In this document: one piece after another, positions 27,660-36,729 of the stretch
Layout of the letters: every line of letters starts with the position of its first letter
Numbering within the stretch: position 1 is the first letter of the stretch
Assembly (NCBI RefSeq): GCF_003148825.1
Contig: NZ_QGGZ01000002.1
Span: 248,001-312,000 of the forward strand
Reading direction: 5' to 3'
DNA length: 64,000 nucleotides
Source of the DNA: Streptomyces sp. CG 926
GTDB taxonomy: Bacteria; Actinomycetota; Actinomycetes; Streptomycetales; Streptomycetaceae
Notes under the pieces: model-generated
The model's input: the letters and a program-made list of their open reading frames with translations, nothing else
Databases searched by the model: none
What the model was told of the DNA's origin: nothing
Made by a program: the position numbers and the translations under genes

Positions 27660-29507
27660 ATGTGCGGAATTGTGGGTTACGTGGGAGCGCAGTCGGCGCT
27701 CGATGTGGTCATCGCCGGACTCAAGCGGCTGGAGTACCGCGGCTACGACTCGGCCGGGGTCGCCGTGCTCGCGGACGGCGGTCTGGCGGCCGTGAAGAAG
27801 GCCGGGAAACTGGTCAACCTGGAGAAGGAGCTGGTCGGGCACCCGCTGCCGTCCGGATCCACAGGGCTCGGGCACACCCGGTGGGCGACCCACGGCGGGC
27901 CCACCGACGCCAACGCCCACCCGCACCTCGACAACTCGGGGCGCGTCGCCGTCGTGCACAACGGCATCATCGAGAACTTCGCCGCGCTACGGGCCGAGCT
28001 GGCCGAGCGCGGACACCGCCTGGAGTCCGAGACGGACACCGAGGTCGTGGCGCACCTGCTGGCGGAGCAGTTCTCGGCCACCGGCGATCTCGCGGAAGCC
28101 ATGCGGCAGGTCTGCCGTCGCCTGGAAGGCGCGTTCACCCTCGTCGCCGTGCACGCCGACGAGCCGGACGTGGTGGTCGGCGCCCGCCGGAACTCGCCGC
28201 TGGTGGTCGGCGTCGGCGAGGGCGAGAACTTCCTCGCCTCGGACGTGGCCGCCTTCATCGCCCACACGCGGTCCGCGATCGAGCTGGGGCAGGACCAGGT
28301 CGTCGAGCTCCGCCGCGAGGGCGTCACGGTGACCGACTTCGACGGTTCGCCCGCCGCCGTGCGGGCGTACCACGTGGACTGGGACGCCTCCGCGGCCGAG
28401 AAGGGCGGCTACGACTACTTCATGCTCAAGGAGATCGCCGAGCAGCCGAAGGCCGTCGCCGACACCCTCCTGGGCCGGATCGACGCGAGCGGCTCGCTGA
28501 CCCTCGACGAGGTGCGCATCCCCGTCTCGGTGCTCAGGGAGGTCGACAAGGTCGTGATCGTGGCGTGCGGTACGGCGTACCACGCGGGCATGATCGCGAA
28601 GCTGGCCATCGAGCACTGGACCCGCATCCCCTGCGAGACGGAGCTGGCCAGCGAGTTCCGCTACCGCGACCCGATCCTGGGCCCGCGGACGCTGGTGGTC
28701 GCGATCTCGCAGTCCGGCGAGACCATGGACACCCTGATGGCCCTGCGCCACGCGCGCGAGCAAGGCGCCAAGGTACTGGCCATCTGCAACACGAACGGGT
28801 CGACGATCCCGCGCGAGTCGGACGCCGTGCTCTACACGCACGCCGGCCCCGAGGTGGCCGTCGCCTCGACCAAGGCCTTCCTGACGCAGCTGGTGGCCTG
28901 CTACCTGGTCGCGCTCTACCTCGGACAGGTCCGCGGCACGAAGTGGGGCGACGAGATCGAGGCCGTCATCCGTGAGCTGTCGGACATCGCCGCGGCCGTG
29001 GACACGGTCCTGGAGACCATGGAGCCGGTACGGGAACTCGCGCGCTCCCTCGCCGACAAGAACACCGTGCTGTTCCTGGGACGGCACGTCGGGTACCCGG
29101 TGGCGCTGGAGGGCGCGCTCAAGCTCAAGGAGCTGGCGTACATGCACGCCGAGGGCTTCGCGGCGGGCGAGCTCAAGCACGGGCCGATCGCGCTGATCGA
29201 GAAGGACCTGCCGGTGGTGGTGGTCGTGCCCTCGCCTCGCGGCCGGTCGGTGCTCCACGACAAGATCGTGTCGAACATCCAGGAGATCCGGGCGCGCGGG
29301 GCGCGGACCATCGTCATCGCGGAGGAGGGCGACGAGGCGGTCGTCCCGTACGCCGACCACCTGATCCGGATCCCGGCCACACCGACGCTGCTCCAGCCGC
29401 TGGTGGCGACGGTCCCGCTGCAGGTGTTCGCGTGCGAGCTGGCGACGGCGCGCGGCAACGAGGTGGATCAGCCACGTAACCTCGCCAAGTCGGTGACCGT
29501 GGAGTAG
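27660..29507 (+). CDS. glmS: Glutamine--fructose-6-phosphate aminotransferase
   Basis: A 615-aa GlmS that makes glucosamine-6-phosphate from fructose-6-phosphate and glutamine. The start must be ATG 27660 because Cys2 becomes the N-terminal nucleophile (M-C-G-I-V-G-Y-V-G). The glutaminase domain covers about 1-240. Two SIS isomerase domains follow, with S-Q-S-G-E-T-M-D-T in the first, ending A-K-S-V-T-V-E. TACGCT lies 7 nt before the ATG and no ribosome binding site is present, so a leaderless mRNA is likely. With glmM and alr it places wall-precursor supply in this region. Confidence 0.95.
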   Translation: MCGIVGYVGAQSALDVVIAGLKRLEYRGYDSAGVAVLADGGLAAVKKAGKLVNLEKELVGHPLPSGSTGLGHTRWATHGGPTDANAHPHLDNSGRVAVVHNGIIENFAALRAELAERGHRLESETDTEVVAHLLAEQFSATGDLAEAMRQVCRRLEGAFTLVAVHADEPDVVVGARRNSPLVVGVGEGENFLASDVAAFIAHTRSAIELGQDQVVELRREGVTVTDFDGSPAAVRAYHVDWDASAAEKGGYDYFMLKEIAEQPKAVADTLLGRIDASGSLTLDEVRIPVSVLREVDKVVIVACGTAYHAGMIAKLAIEHWTRIPCETELASEFRYRDPILGPRTLVVAISQSGETMDTLMALRHAREQGAKVLAICNTNGSTIPRESDAVLYTHAGPEVAVASTKAFLTQLVACYLVALYLGQVRGTKWGDEIEAVIRELSDIAAAVDTVLETMEPVRELARSLADKNTVLFLGRHVGYPVALEGALKLKELAYMHAEGFAAGELKHGPIALIEKDLPVVVVVPSPRGRSVLHDKIVSNIQEIRARGARTIVIAEEGDEAVVPYADHLIRIPATPTLLQPLVATVPLQVFACELATARGNEVDQPRNLAKSVTVE

Positions 29508-29528
29508 TAGTCGGCTGGAGTTGTCGTT

Positions 29529-29897
29529 GTGATTATCGGCGTCGGGATCGACGTAGCGGAGATCGAGCGGTTCGGCGCGGCACTGGAACGCACCCCGAAC
29601 CTGGCCGGGAGACTGTTCGTCGACGCCGAGTTGACGCTGCCGAGCGGCGAGCGGCGCGGGACCGCCTCGCTCGCCGCACGGTTCGCCGCCAAGGAGGCAC
29701 TGGCCAAGGCGCTGGGCGCGCCCGGCGGCATGCTGTGGACCGACGCCGAGGTGTACGTCGAGGACAGCGGGCAGCCGCGGTTGCGGGTGTCCGGGACCGT
29801 CGAGGCGCGGGCGCTGGCGCTGGGCGTCAAGTCCTGGCACATCTCGCTCAGCCACGACGCCGGTGTCGCCTCCGCCGTGGTGATCGCAGAAGGGTAG
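29529..29897 (+). CDS. acpS: Holo-[acyl-carrier-protein] synthase
   Basis: A 122-aa AcpS-type phosphopantetheinyl transferase that moves the 4'-phosphopantetheine of CoA to acyl carrier protein. Conserved motifs are [10 protein letters not shown] (residues 5-14) and [12 protein letters not shown] (about 53-64), holding the magnesium-binding Asp and Glu. GTG start after GGAG. It precedes the NAD(P)HX repair gene by 9 bp, a common actinobacterial pairing. Confidence 0.94.
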   Translation: MIIGVGIDVAEIERFGAALERTPNLAGRLFVDAELTLPSGERRGTASLAARFAAKEALAKALGAPGGMLWTDAEVYVEDSGQPRLRVSGTVEARALALGVKSWHISLSHDAGVASAVVIAEG

Positions 29898-29906
29898 GCG
29901 CAGGCC

Positions 29907-31316
29907 GTGCGAACTGCTTACAGCGTGGAGACCGTACGGGCCGCCGAGCGGGAGCTGATGGCCCGGCTGCCCGAGGGCGCCCTGATGCAGCGGGCCGCGG
30001 CGGGTCTCGCCGCGGCCTGCGCCCAGCTGCTGCGGCGGGCCCGCGGCGGGGTGTACGGGGCCCGGGTCGTGCTGCTCGTCGGCCCCGGGGACAACGGCGG
30101 TGACGCGCTGTACGCGGGCGCCCGGCTGGCCCGGCGCGGTGCCGGGGTGACAGCCGTACTGATGGACCCCGAGCGGATGCACCCGGGCGGCTGGGCCGCG
30201 CTGCGGGCCGCCGGGGGACGGGTCGGGCGGGCGGTACCGCAGCGGGCGGACCTCGTCCTGGACGGGCTGCTCGGGATCGGCGGCAAGGGCGGGCTGCGCC
30301 CGGCGGCCGCAGCCCTGGTGGAGCGGATCCCGCCCGGGGTCCCGGTGGTCGCGGTGGACCTGCCCAGCGGGGTGGACGCGGACACCGGGGAGGTGGCGGG
30401 TCCGGCCGTGACCGCCGAGGTGACGGTGACCTTCGGGGCGTACAAGCCCGGCCTGCTGATCGACCCCGGAGCCTCCCGGGCGGGCGCGGTGCACCTCGTG
30501 GACATCGGGCTGGAACTGCCGTCACCTCAGGTGGAGGCGCTGCAGCACGCGGATGTGGCGGCGCTGCTGCCGGAGCCGACGGCGACGAGCGACAAGTACC
30601 GACGGGGTGTCGTCGGGATCGTCGCCGGGTCCGCGCAGTACCCGGGCGCGGCGGTGCTCGCCGTGGCGGGAGCGCTGCGCGGCGGCGCGGGCGCGGTGCG
30701 GTACGTGGGGCCGGCGGCCGTCCAGGACGCGGTGCTCGCCCGCTACCCCGAGACACTGATCGGGCCGGGCCGGGTGCAGGCGTGGGTGGTCGGCCCTGGC
30801 CTGGGCGAGGGGCGCGCCGGCGAGGTCGCACGGCTGCTGGCGGGGGACACGGCGGTGCTGGTCGACGCGGACGGGCTGCGCGGGCTCGACGCGACGGCGC
30901 TGCGGGCCCGGACGGCCCCCACCCTGCTGACCCCGCACGCGGGAGAGGCGGCGGCGCTGCTGGGAGTGGAACGGACCTCGGTCGAGGCGGGCCGGCTGGA
31001 CGCCGTACGGGTGCTGGCGCAGCGGTACGGGGCGGCGGTGCTGTTGAAGGGCTCGACCACGCTGGTCGCCTCCACAGGCGAGAGCGCCGTTCGGGTGAAC
31101 CCCACGGGCACCCCGTGGCTGGCCACCGCGGGCAGCGGCGACGTGCTGTCCGGGCTGACCGGATCGCTCCTGGCGGGCGGGCTGTCCGGGGCGGACGCGG
31201 GCGCGGTCGGCGCGTACCTGCACGGCCTGGCGGCGCGCCGCGTCGGCGGCCCCCTGCTGGCCCACCAGGTCGCCGAAGCCCTCCCCATGGCCTGGCAGGA
31301 CACCCGCCGGCCCTGA
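29907..31316 (+). CDS. nnr: Bifunctional NAD(P)H-hydrate epimerase / ADP-dependent dehydratase
   Basis: A 469-aa fusion that repairs hydrated NADH and NADPH. The N-terminal YjeF_N epimerase domain (about 1-215) has the G-P-G-D-N-G-G-D motif near 53-60. The C-terminal ribokinase-like dehydratase domain (about 225-465) has N-P-T-G-T-P-W-L and G-S-G-D-V-L-S-G. It is cotranscribed with acpS. A 217-bp spacer before alr holds one copy of a dispersed repeat (31401-31417). Confidence 0.93.
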   Translation: MRTAYSVETVRAAERELMARLPEGALMQRAAAGLAAACAQLLRRARGGVYGARVVLLVGPGDNGGDALYAGARLARRGAGVTAVLMDPERMHPGGWAALRAAGGRVGRAVPQRADLVLDGLLGIGGKGGLRPAAAALVERIPPGVPVVAVDLPSGVDADTGEVAGPAVTAEVTVTFGAYKPGLLIDPGASRAGAVHLVDIGLELPSPQVEALQHADVAALLPEPTATSDKYRRGVVGIVAGSAQYPGAAVLAVAGALRGGAGAVRYVGPAAVQDAVLARYPETLIGPGRVQAWVVGPGLGEGRAGEVARLLAGDTAVLVDADGLRGLDATALRARTAPTLLTPHAGEAAALLGVERTSVEAGRLDAVRVLAQRYGAAVLLKGSTTLVASTGESAVRVNPTGTPWLATAGSGDVLSGLTGSLLAGGLSGADAGAVGAYLHGLAARRVGGPLLAHQVAEALPMAWQDTRRP

Positions 31317-31400
31317 CGCCGCCGGTGCCGGGGTCAGCCGGCGCCTCGGTCGACGCCGCGCCGCGAAGACCGGGGTTCGGCCCGAACCCCGCGACGTGAA

Positions 31401-31417
31401 CGCCGGCGCTTGAGGCG
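31401..31417 (+). repeat. Dispersed repeat copy CGCCGGCGCTTGAGGCG
   Basis: This 17-bp word and its flank (GGGTCCGGGCAGAGCCCCGG) recur, with variants, in the repeat-rich spacer at 49.8-50.4 kb in both orientations. It is of the kind often seen in Streptomyces intergenic DNA. Function is unknown. Confidence 0.55.
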
Positions 31418-31533
31418 CGGGTCCGGGCAGAGCCCCGGACGGGCCAGGGCTCCACCATGCGTGGCAGAGGGAGGTGGGTTCACTCGGGCCAGCCCCCGCA
31501 AGGCCCGGCGGGGGTTCTGAGAGACTGTGGGCG

Positions 31534-32670
31534 ATGAACGAGACAGCGACGCGCGTGTACGCCGAGATCGATCTTGACGCCGTACGGGAGAACGTGCGCG
31601 CACTGCGCGAGCGGGCGCCCCGGGCCGAGCTGATGGCCGTGGTCAAGGCGAATGCCTACGGGCACGGGGCCTTGGAGTGCGCCAAGGCCGCCCAGGAGGC
31701 CGGAGCCACCTGGATCGGTACCGCCACCCCCGAGGAGGCCCTCGCGCTCCGCGCCGCCGGGATCCAGGGGCGCCTGATGTGCTGGCTCTGGACCCCGGGC
31801 GGGCCCTGGCGGGAGGCCGTCGAGGCCGATGTCGACGTCTCCGTCAGCGGCATGTGGGCCCTCGACGAGGTACGCGAGGCCGCTCGCGCGGCAGGCCGCA
31901 CCGCACGCGTCCAGCTCAAGGCCGACACCGGCCTCGGCCGCAACGGCTGCCAGCCCGCCGACTGGGAGGCGCTGGTCACGGCGGCCGTCGCCGCCCAGGC
32001 CGAGGGGACCGTCCAGGTCACCGGCCTCTGGTCGCACCTCGCCTGCGCCGACGAGCCCGGGCACCCCTCGATCCGGCTCCAGCTGGACGCCTTCCGCGAG
32101 ATGCTCGCCTACGCCGAGAAGGAGGGCGTCGAGCCCGAGGTCCGGCACATCGCCAACTCGCCGGCCACCCTCACCCTGCCCGAGTCGCACTTCGACCTGG
32201 TGCGCTGCGGGCTGGCCGTCTACGGGGTCTCGCCCGCCCCCGAGCTCGGCACCCCGGCCCAGCTGGGACTGCGGCCCGCGATGACCCTCAAGGCCTCCCT
32301 CGCGCTGGTCAAGACGGTCCCCGCCGGGCACGGGGTGAGCTACGGCCACCACTACGTCACCGACACCGAGACGAACCTCGCGCTGGTCCCGGCCGGCTAC
32401 GCCGACGGCATCCCACGGCAGGCCTCCGGCCTCGGCCCGGTGCTCATCGGCGGCAAGGTCCGCCAGGTCGCCGGACGCATCGCGATGGACCAGTTCGTGG
32501 TCGACTTGGGGGAAGACCACGCCCGCGCCGGTGACGAGGCCGTCATCTTCGGGGACGCGGAGCGCGGTGAACCGACCGCCGAGGACTGGGCACGAGCGGC
32601 GCACACGATCGCGTATGAGATCGTCACCCGTATCGGTGCACGAGTGCCCCGGGTGTACCTGGGCGGCTGA
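31534..32670 (+). CDS. alr: Alanine racemase
   Basis: A 378-aa fold-type III PLP enzyme interconverting L- and D-alanine for peptidoglycan. The PLP lysine is Lys38 in V-V-K-A-N-A-Y-G-H-G. The second catalytic residue, tyrosine, is in V-S-Y-G-H-H about 230 residues later. P-A-G-Y-A-D-G and R-V-A-G-R-I-A-M-D-Q are conserved. ATG 31534 gives the usual N-terminus; the frame is open further upstream without conservation. A GAGACT hexamer lies about 7 nt before the ATG. Confidence 0.95.
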   Translation: MNETATRVYAEIDLDAVRENVRALRERAPRAELMAVVKANAYGHGALECAKAAQEAGATWIGTATPEEALALRAAGIQGRLMCWLWTPGGPWREAVEADVDVSVSGMWALDEVREAARAAGRTARVQLKADTGLGRNGCQPADWEALVTAAVAAQAEGTVQVTGLWSHLACADEPGHPSIRLQLDAFREMLAYAEKEGVEPEVRHIANSPATLTLPESHFDLVRCGLAVYGVSPAPELGTPAQLGLRPAMTLKASLALVKTVPAGHGVSYGHHYVTDTETNLALVPAGYADGIPRQASGLGPVLIGGKVRQVAGRIAMDQFVVDLGEDHARAGDEAVIFGDAERGEPTAEDWARAAHTIAYEIVTRIGARVPRVYLGG

Positions 32671-32689
32671 GCGGAGTGAGGGCGGCGGC

Positions 32690-33874
32690 GTGAGCGAGAA
32701 CTGGCGCAAGGCCGGCTGGGCCGGCGCCGCCATCGGCGTGATAGCCGCGGGCGCGGCGGCCGGTGTGGCGGTCGAACGGATCACCGTCGGGCGTGGCATG
32801 CGGATGAAGGCACGCCTCGCACTCGACGCGGCCGGGGACTACGGGTCCCTGCGCGGTGCCGAGGGAATCTGCCGGGCCGAGGACGCCACCGAGCTCTACT
32901 ACGAGGTCGACGAGCTCCCCGAGGACGGCAAGCGACGGCGGCTGCGGCGCAAGGCCGAACCCCCGGCCACCGTCGTCTTCTGTCACGGCTACTGCCTCGG
33001 CCAGGACTCCTGGCACTTCCAGCGCGCCGCCCTGCGCGGCGTGGTCCGCGCGGTCTACTGGGACCAGCGCAGCCACGGCCGCAGTGCCCGGGGACTGGCG
33101 CAGGCGGACGGCGAGCCGGTGACCATCGACCAGCTCGGCCGGGACCTCAAGACCGTCATCGACGCGACCGCCCCCGAGGGGCCGCTGATCCTGGTGGGTC
33201 ACTCGATGGGCGGAATGACCATCATGGCATTCGCCGAGCAGTACCCCGAGCTCGTCCGCGACCGCGTCGTCGGCGTCGCGCTGGTCGGCACCTCCAGCGG
33301 CCTCCTCGGCGAGGTGACGTACGGGCTTCCGGCCGTCGGCATGGGGGCGGTGCGCCGACTCCTGCCGGGCGTGCTCAAGGCGCTCGGCTCGCAGGTGGAG
33401 CTGGTGGAGAAGGGCCGGCGGGCCACCGCGGACCTCTTCGCCGGAATGATCAAGATGTACTCGTTCGGCTCCCGGGACGTGGACCCGGGCGTCGCGCGGT
33501 TCGCGGAGCGGCTGATCGAGGCCACGCCCATCGATGTGGTCGCCGAGTTCTACCCGGCCTTCCAGACCCACGACAAGACCTCCGCGCTGGCGCTGTTCGC
33601 GGACCTGCCGGTCACGGTCGTGGCCGGGGACAAGGACATGATCACCCCGGCCGCGCACAGCGTCGCCATCAAGGAGGCGCTGCCGGCCGCCGAACTCGTG
33701 GTCCTGGAGTCCACCGGGCACCTGATGATGCTGGAACGCCCGGAGACCGTGACGCGGCTGCTCACCGAGCTGCTGGCACGCACCGGGGCGGTGGCCGTCC
33801 CCGCAGCGACTAACGTTGGCGGGCATGGAAGAAGTACCGCTGGAAGCACAGCGCAGCCAGGCGCCGGCACCTGA
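32690..33874 (+). CDS. Alpha/beta hydrolase with N-terminal membrane anchor
   Basis: A 394-aa protein. Residues about 8-28 form a hydrophobic anchor (G-A-A-I-G-V-I-A-A-G-A-A-A-G-V-A-V). The hydrolase fold follows, with oxyanion/HG region F-C-H-G-Y-C and nucleophile Ser172 in G-H-S-M-G-G. A late aspartate (G-D-K-D-M-I) and histidine (S-T-G-H-L-M) complete a plausible triad. The substrate is unknown. The GTG at 32690 follows GAGTGAGGG. It lies between alr and tsaE, overlapping tsaE by 50 bp, a position conserved in streptomycetes as far as I recall. Confidence 0.85.
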   Translation: MSENWRKAGWAGAAIGVIAAGAAAGVAVERITVGRGMRMKARLALDAAGDYGSLRGAEGICRAEDATELYYEVDELPEDGKRRRLRRKAEPPATVVFCHGYCLGQDSWHFQRAALRGVVRAVYWDQRSHGRSARGLAQADGEPVTIDQLGRDLKTVIDATAPEGPLILVGHSMGGMTIMAFAEQYPELVRDRVVGVALVGTSSGLLGEVTYGLPAVGMGAVRRLLPGVLKALGSQVELVEKGRRATADLFAGMIKMYSFGSRDVDPGVARFAERLIEATPIDVVAEFYPAFQTHDKTSALALFADLPVTVVAGDKDMITPAAHSVAIKEALPAAELVVLESTGHLMMLERPETVTRLLTELLARTGAVAVPAATNVGGHGRSTAGSTAQPGAGT

Positions 33875-34391
33875 GGCCGCGGCCGGCTCGGAGACCCGGA
33901 TCACCATCGACTCCCCGGACGCGATGCAGGAGTTGGGCCGCAGGATCGCCGCCCTGCTGCGCCCCGGCGACCTCGTCCTGCTGACCGGCGAGCTGGGCGC
34001 GGGCAAGACCACGCTCACCCGGGGCCTCGGCGAGGGCCTGGGCGTGCGCGGGGCCGTGACCTCGCCGACCTTCGTGATCGCCCGGGTGCACCCGTCACTG
34101 ACCGGCGGCCCGGCGCTGGTGCACGTGGACGCGTACCGCCTGGGCGGCGGGTTGGACGAGATGGAGGACCTGGACCTCGACGTCTCGCTGCCCGAGTCCG
34201 TGGTCGTCGTGGAGTGGGGCGACGGCAAGGTGGAGGAGCTCTCCGACGACCGGCTGCACGTGGTGATCGCGCGGGCGGTCGGCCACGAGGAGGTCCTGGA
34301 CGACGTACGGGAGGTCCTGGTGCGCGGGATCGGGGATCGCTGGAGCGCCGGGGCCGGACTGGACGCCCTGGCCGGAGCCCTCTCGGAGTAA
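33825..34391 (+). CDS. tsaE: tRNA t6A biosynthesis ATPase TsaE
   Basis: A 188-aa TsaE, the ATPase that recycles the TsaB-TsaD complex in t6A37 synthesis. The P-loop G-E-L-G-A-G-K-T is at 55-62; the conserved S-P-T-F and H-V-D-A-Y-R-L segments and V-V-E-W-G are present. A 24-residue Glu/Ala/Pro N-terminal extension precedes the domain. The ATG lies 8 nt after TAACGT, suggesting leaderless expression, and sits inside the end of the hydrolase gene. tsaB and tsaD lie 1.2-2.3 kb downstream. Confidence 0.92.
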   Translation: MEEVPLEAQRSQAPAPEAAAGSETRITIDSPDAMQELGRRIAALLRPGDLVLLTGELGAGKTTLTRGLGEGLGVRGAVTSPTFVIARVHPSLTGGPALVHVDAYRLGGGLDEMEDLDLDVSLPESVVVVEWGDGKVEELSDDRLHVVIARAVGHEEVLDDVREVLVRGIGDRWSAGAGLDALAGALSE

Positions 34392-34441
34392 ACGTACCGA
34401 CAACCCGTCGGCAAGATATTGCGCTGTCGGCTGCCCTCGTG

Positions 34442-34477
34442 GTGACATGGTACCGAGAGTTTCTTAGGTATGCCTAA
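34442..34477 (+). promoter_or_regulatory. Promoter with overlapping iron-box-like palindrome
   Basis: GTGACA (34442-34447) and TAGGTA (34465-34470) are 17 bp apart. The -10 is embedded in the inverted repeat CTTAGG-TATG-CCTAAG (34463-34478). TTAGGTATGCCTAA resembles the first two thirds of the DtxR/IdeR/DmdR consensus TTAGGTTAGSCTAACCTAA. An operator on the -10 implies repression. The match is partial, so the regulator is a hypothesis. Confidence 0.5.
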
Positions 34478-34506
34478 GTACGGTGTCCCGGGTCCAGGAG
34501 GCAGCC

Positions 34507-34695
34507 ATGTCGGCACCAGCAGGAGCACATCGCGAGCCCCGCCCGTCCACCGTCTCCATGTGGACGCTCCTCGCCGCCGGCGTGGCCGCCACCGCCGTTT
34601 CGACGCCACCCGCGCGGGAGTACGCCACGGGCCCGGGCGGCCCGATGGGCGACACCGCGCACGAAGAGGCCGCTCCGGAATCCGAAGCGGCCTAG
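34507..34695 (+). CDS. Small membrane protein (62 aa)
   Basis: M-S-A-P-A-G-A-H-R-E-P then one hydrophobic stretch (about residues 18-34, W-T-L-L-A-A-G-V-A-A-T-A-V) and an acidic C-terminal tail rich in Glu. AGGAGG lies 5 nt before the ATG, the best ribosome binding site in the area, so the gene is very likely translated. Function is unknown. It sits alone between tsaE and a convergent gene, behind the iron-box-like promoter. The hydrophobic part could be a membrane anchor or an uncleaved signal. Confidence 0.6.
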   Translation: MSAPAGAHREPRPSTVSMWTLLAAGVAATAVSTPPAREYATGPGGPMGDTAHEEAAPESEAA

Positions 34696-34868
34696 AGATC
34701 CGCCCAGTGGCGTCCTGGGGTGTCCTGGGGCGTGGGGGCCTCCTGGGGGTGGGGCGGGGGCGGCCCGGGGACGGCTCGGGAGTGCCCCGCGGGCGCACCG
34801 GACGTTCTGTCGCCGCACCCGTTCGGGTGAATGCGCGGGCAGCCCGCCGGTGATCCGCCGGCCGTCCG

Positions 34869-35423
34869 TCAGGGAACGACGACGACCTTCGAGGCGATCG
34901 TCGCGAACGCCCACATCGCGTCGCCGTCGGCACGCGTCATGCGGATGCCACCGGTCTTCTTGTTCGGGTCGGGCTCCGGCAGCGCGCCGTCCGTACGGGC
35001 GCTGAAACCGACCGCCACGCCCTCCGTGCTCGCGAACCGCACGACGTGCTCGATCGGCACGCCGTCCGAGCCGGTGACCGAACCCGAGCGCGAACCGACG
35101 GCGTAGCTGCCCGGCTTCGGGTGCACCGTGCTCGGCATCACCGTGAACGACTTCGTCGGCTGCGCGGGGTCGCCCACCAGCCACACCCGCTTCTGGCCCA
35201 CCGAGTACACGACGCGCACCCCGGTGCCGGAACCCTCCGGCACGGCCACCGGCTTCGACGGGTCCTGCTTGGCGGCCGGGCTCGCGGCGGGGGCCGGCTC
35301 CTGCGCGGCGACCTTCGGCGGGTGCGCGGGCGCCGTGGCGGAAGCCTGGTAGCCGAGGAAGCCGACGACGGCCACTGCCGCGGCGGTGAGCCCGGCCACG
35401 ATTCCCGAGCTGCTGCGTGCCAC
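34869..35423 (-). CDS. Degenerate L,D-transpeptidase (YkuD-like) protein
   Basis: A 184-aa exported or anchored protein: hydrophobic segment at about 8-29, Ala/Pro-rich linker (30-65), then a YkuD-like domain (V-Y-S-V-G-Q-K-R-V-W-L-V). The C-terminal motif that is S-H-G-C-[IVL]-R in active enzymes reads K-T-G-G-I-R here (156-161), so the nucleophilic cysteine is Gly159. The preceding histidine of the H-G motif is also missing. It is thus probably catalytically dead, perhaps a wall-binding or regulatory protein. The GTG at 35423 follows AAAGGTGGAG; a longer frame to 35456 has no such site. It is divergent from tsaB. Confidence 0.7.
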   Translation of the reverse strand: MARSSSGIVAGLTAAAVAVVGFLGYQASATAPAHPPKVAAQEPAPAASPAAKQDPSKPVAVPEGSGTGVRVVYSVGQKRVWLVGDPAQPTKSFTVMPSTVHPKPGSYAVGSRSGSVTGSDGVPIEHVVRFASTEGVAVGFSARTDGALPEPDPNKKTGGIRMTRADGDAMWAFATIASKVVVVP

Positions 35424-35542
35424 CTTGCTCCACCTTTCCGCGCCGACCGATACCACGTCAGGTACCCCGTCGAAAGGTAGCAGCCGCCCTGCTCCCAGAC
35501 CGGCCGCAAGGGGTGCGGCCCCCGGAGTCGTAGGCTGTTCGC

Positions 35543-36220
35543 GTGCTCTTGCTCGCCGTAGATACCGCCACGCCCGCCGTCACCGTCGCCCTGCACGACG
35601 GTGAGTCCGTCGTCGCCGAGTCGAACCAGGTCGACGCCCGCCGCCACGGGGAGCTCCTGCTGCCCTCCGTGGACAAGGTCCTCGCCGAGGCCGGGCTCAC
35701 GCTCGAAGCCGTCACCGGCGTCGTCGTCGGTGTCGGCCCCGGCCCCTACACCGGGCTGCGCGTCGGCCTCGTCACCGCCTCCACCTTCGCCGCCGTGCTG
35801 GGCGTGCCCGTGTACGGCCTGTGCACGCTCGACGGCCTCGCGTACGCCGCCGGGGCCGCCGGCATCGAGGGCCCCTTCACCGTCGCCACCGACGCGCGGC
35901 GCAAGGAGGTCTACTGGGCCCGGTACGAGGACCCGCGCACGCGCGTCGGCGAGCCCGCCGTGGACCGCCCGGCCGACATCGCCGAGCAGGTCGCGGGCCT
36001 GCCCGCCGTGGGCCAAGGCGCGCTCCTCTACCCCGAGGTCTTCACGGACGCCCGGCACCCCGAGCACCAGTCGGCCGCGGCCATGGCCTCGCTGGCCGCG
36101 GAACGACTGGCGGCGGGCCTGGCGTTCGAAAATGGTGAGGGCCTGCCTCCGACCCCGCTCTACCTGCGCCGGCCCGACGCCCAGGTGCCGAAGAACTACA
36201 AGGTGGTCACCCCGCAGTGA
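35543..36220 (+). CDS. tsaB: tRNA t6A biosynthesis protein TsaB
   Basis: A 225-aa TsaB, an ASKHA-fold partner of TsaD lacking the metal site (M-L-L-L-A-V-D-T-A-T-P-A). G-V-G-P-G-P-Y-T-G-L-R is conserved near 59-69. The GTG start lies 6 nt after TAGGCT with no ribosome binding site, so the tsaB-rimI-tsaD operon probably begins with a leaderless message. Its stop overlaps the rimI start by 4 bp. Confidence 0.93.
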   Translation: MLLLAVDTATPAVTVALHDGESVVAESNQVDARRHGELLLPSVDKVLAEAGLTLEAVTGVVVGVGPGPYTGLRVGLVTASTFAAVLGVPVYGLCTLDGLAYAAGAAGIEGPFTVATDARRKEVYWARYEDPRTRVGEPAVDRPADIAEQVAGLPAVGQGALLYPEVFTDARHPEHQSAAAMASLAAERLAAGLAFENGEGLPPTPLYLRRPDAQVPKNYKVVTPQ

Positions 36221-36729
36221 TCCCGGCGACCCCCCACACCCTGCGCGAGATGCGCTGGTGGGACATCGGGCCCGTGCTGGAACTGGAGCACGAGCTGTTC
36301 CCCGAGGACGCCTGGTCCGCAGGGATGTTCTGGTCCGAGCTCGCCCACGCCCGCGGCCCCCGGGCCACGCGCCGCTACATCGTCGCCGAGGACGCGGCGG
36401 GCCGGCTCGTGGGCTACGCCGGACTGGCCGCCGCCGGTGACCTGGCCGACGTACAGACCATCGCGGCCGCCCGCGACCAGTGGGGGACCGGGCTCGGCGC
36501 CCGGCTCCTGACCGACCTGCTGCGCGCCGCCACCGCGTTCGAGTGCGCCGAGGTGCTGCTGGAGGTGCGGGTGGACAACACCCGCGCCCAGAAGCTCTAC
36601 GAGCGCTTCGGCTTCGAGCCCATCGGCTTCCGGCGCGGCTACTACCAGCCCGGCAACGTCGACGCGCTCGTCATGCGACTGACCGACCCCGCACAAGCAC
36701 GAACTGAGAGCAGTGAGAGCAATGGCTGA
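36217..36729 (+). CDS. rimI: GNAT N-acetyltransferase RimI
   Basis: A 170-aa GNAT acetyltransferase of the RimI family, which acetylates the N-terminus of ribosomal protein S18 in E. coli. The acetyl-CoA loop is R-D-Q-W-G-T-G-L-G (about 87-95), and the C-terminal [10 protein letters not shown] segment is typical. It overlaps tsaB by 4 bp and tsaD by 8 bp; tsaB-rimI-tsaD is a widespread order. Confidence 0.92.
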   Translation: MIPATPHTLREMRWWDIGPVLELEHELFPEDAWSAGMFWSELAHARGPRATRRYIVAEDAAGRLVGYAGLAAAGDLADVQTIAAARDQWGTGLGARLLTDLLRAATAFECAEVLLEVRVDNTRAQKLYERFGFEPIGFRRGYYQPGNVDALVMRLTDPAQARTESSESNG

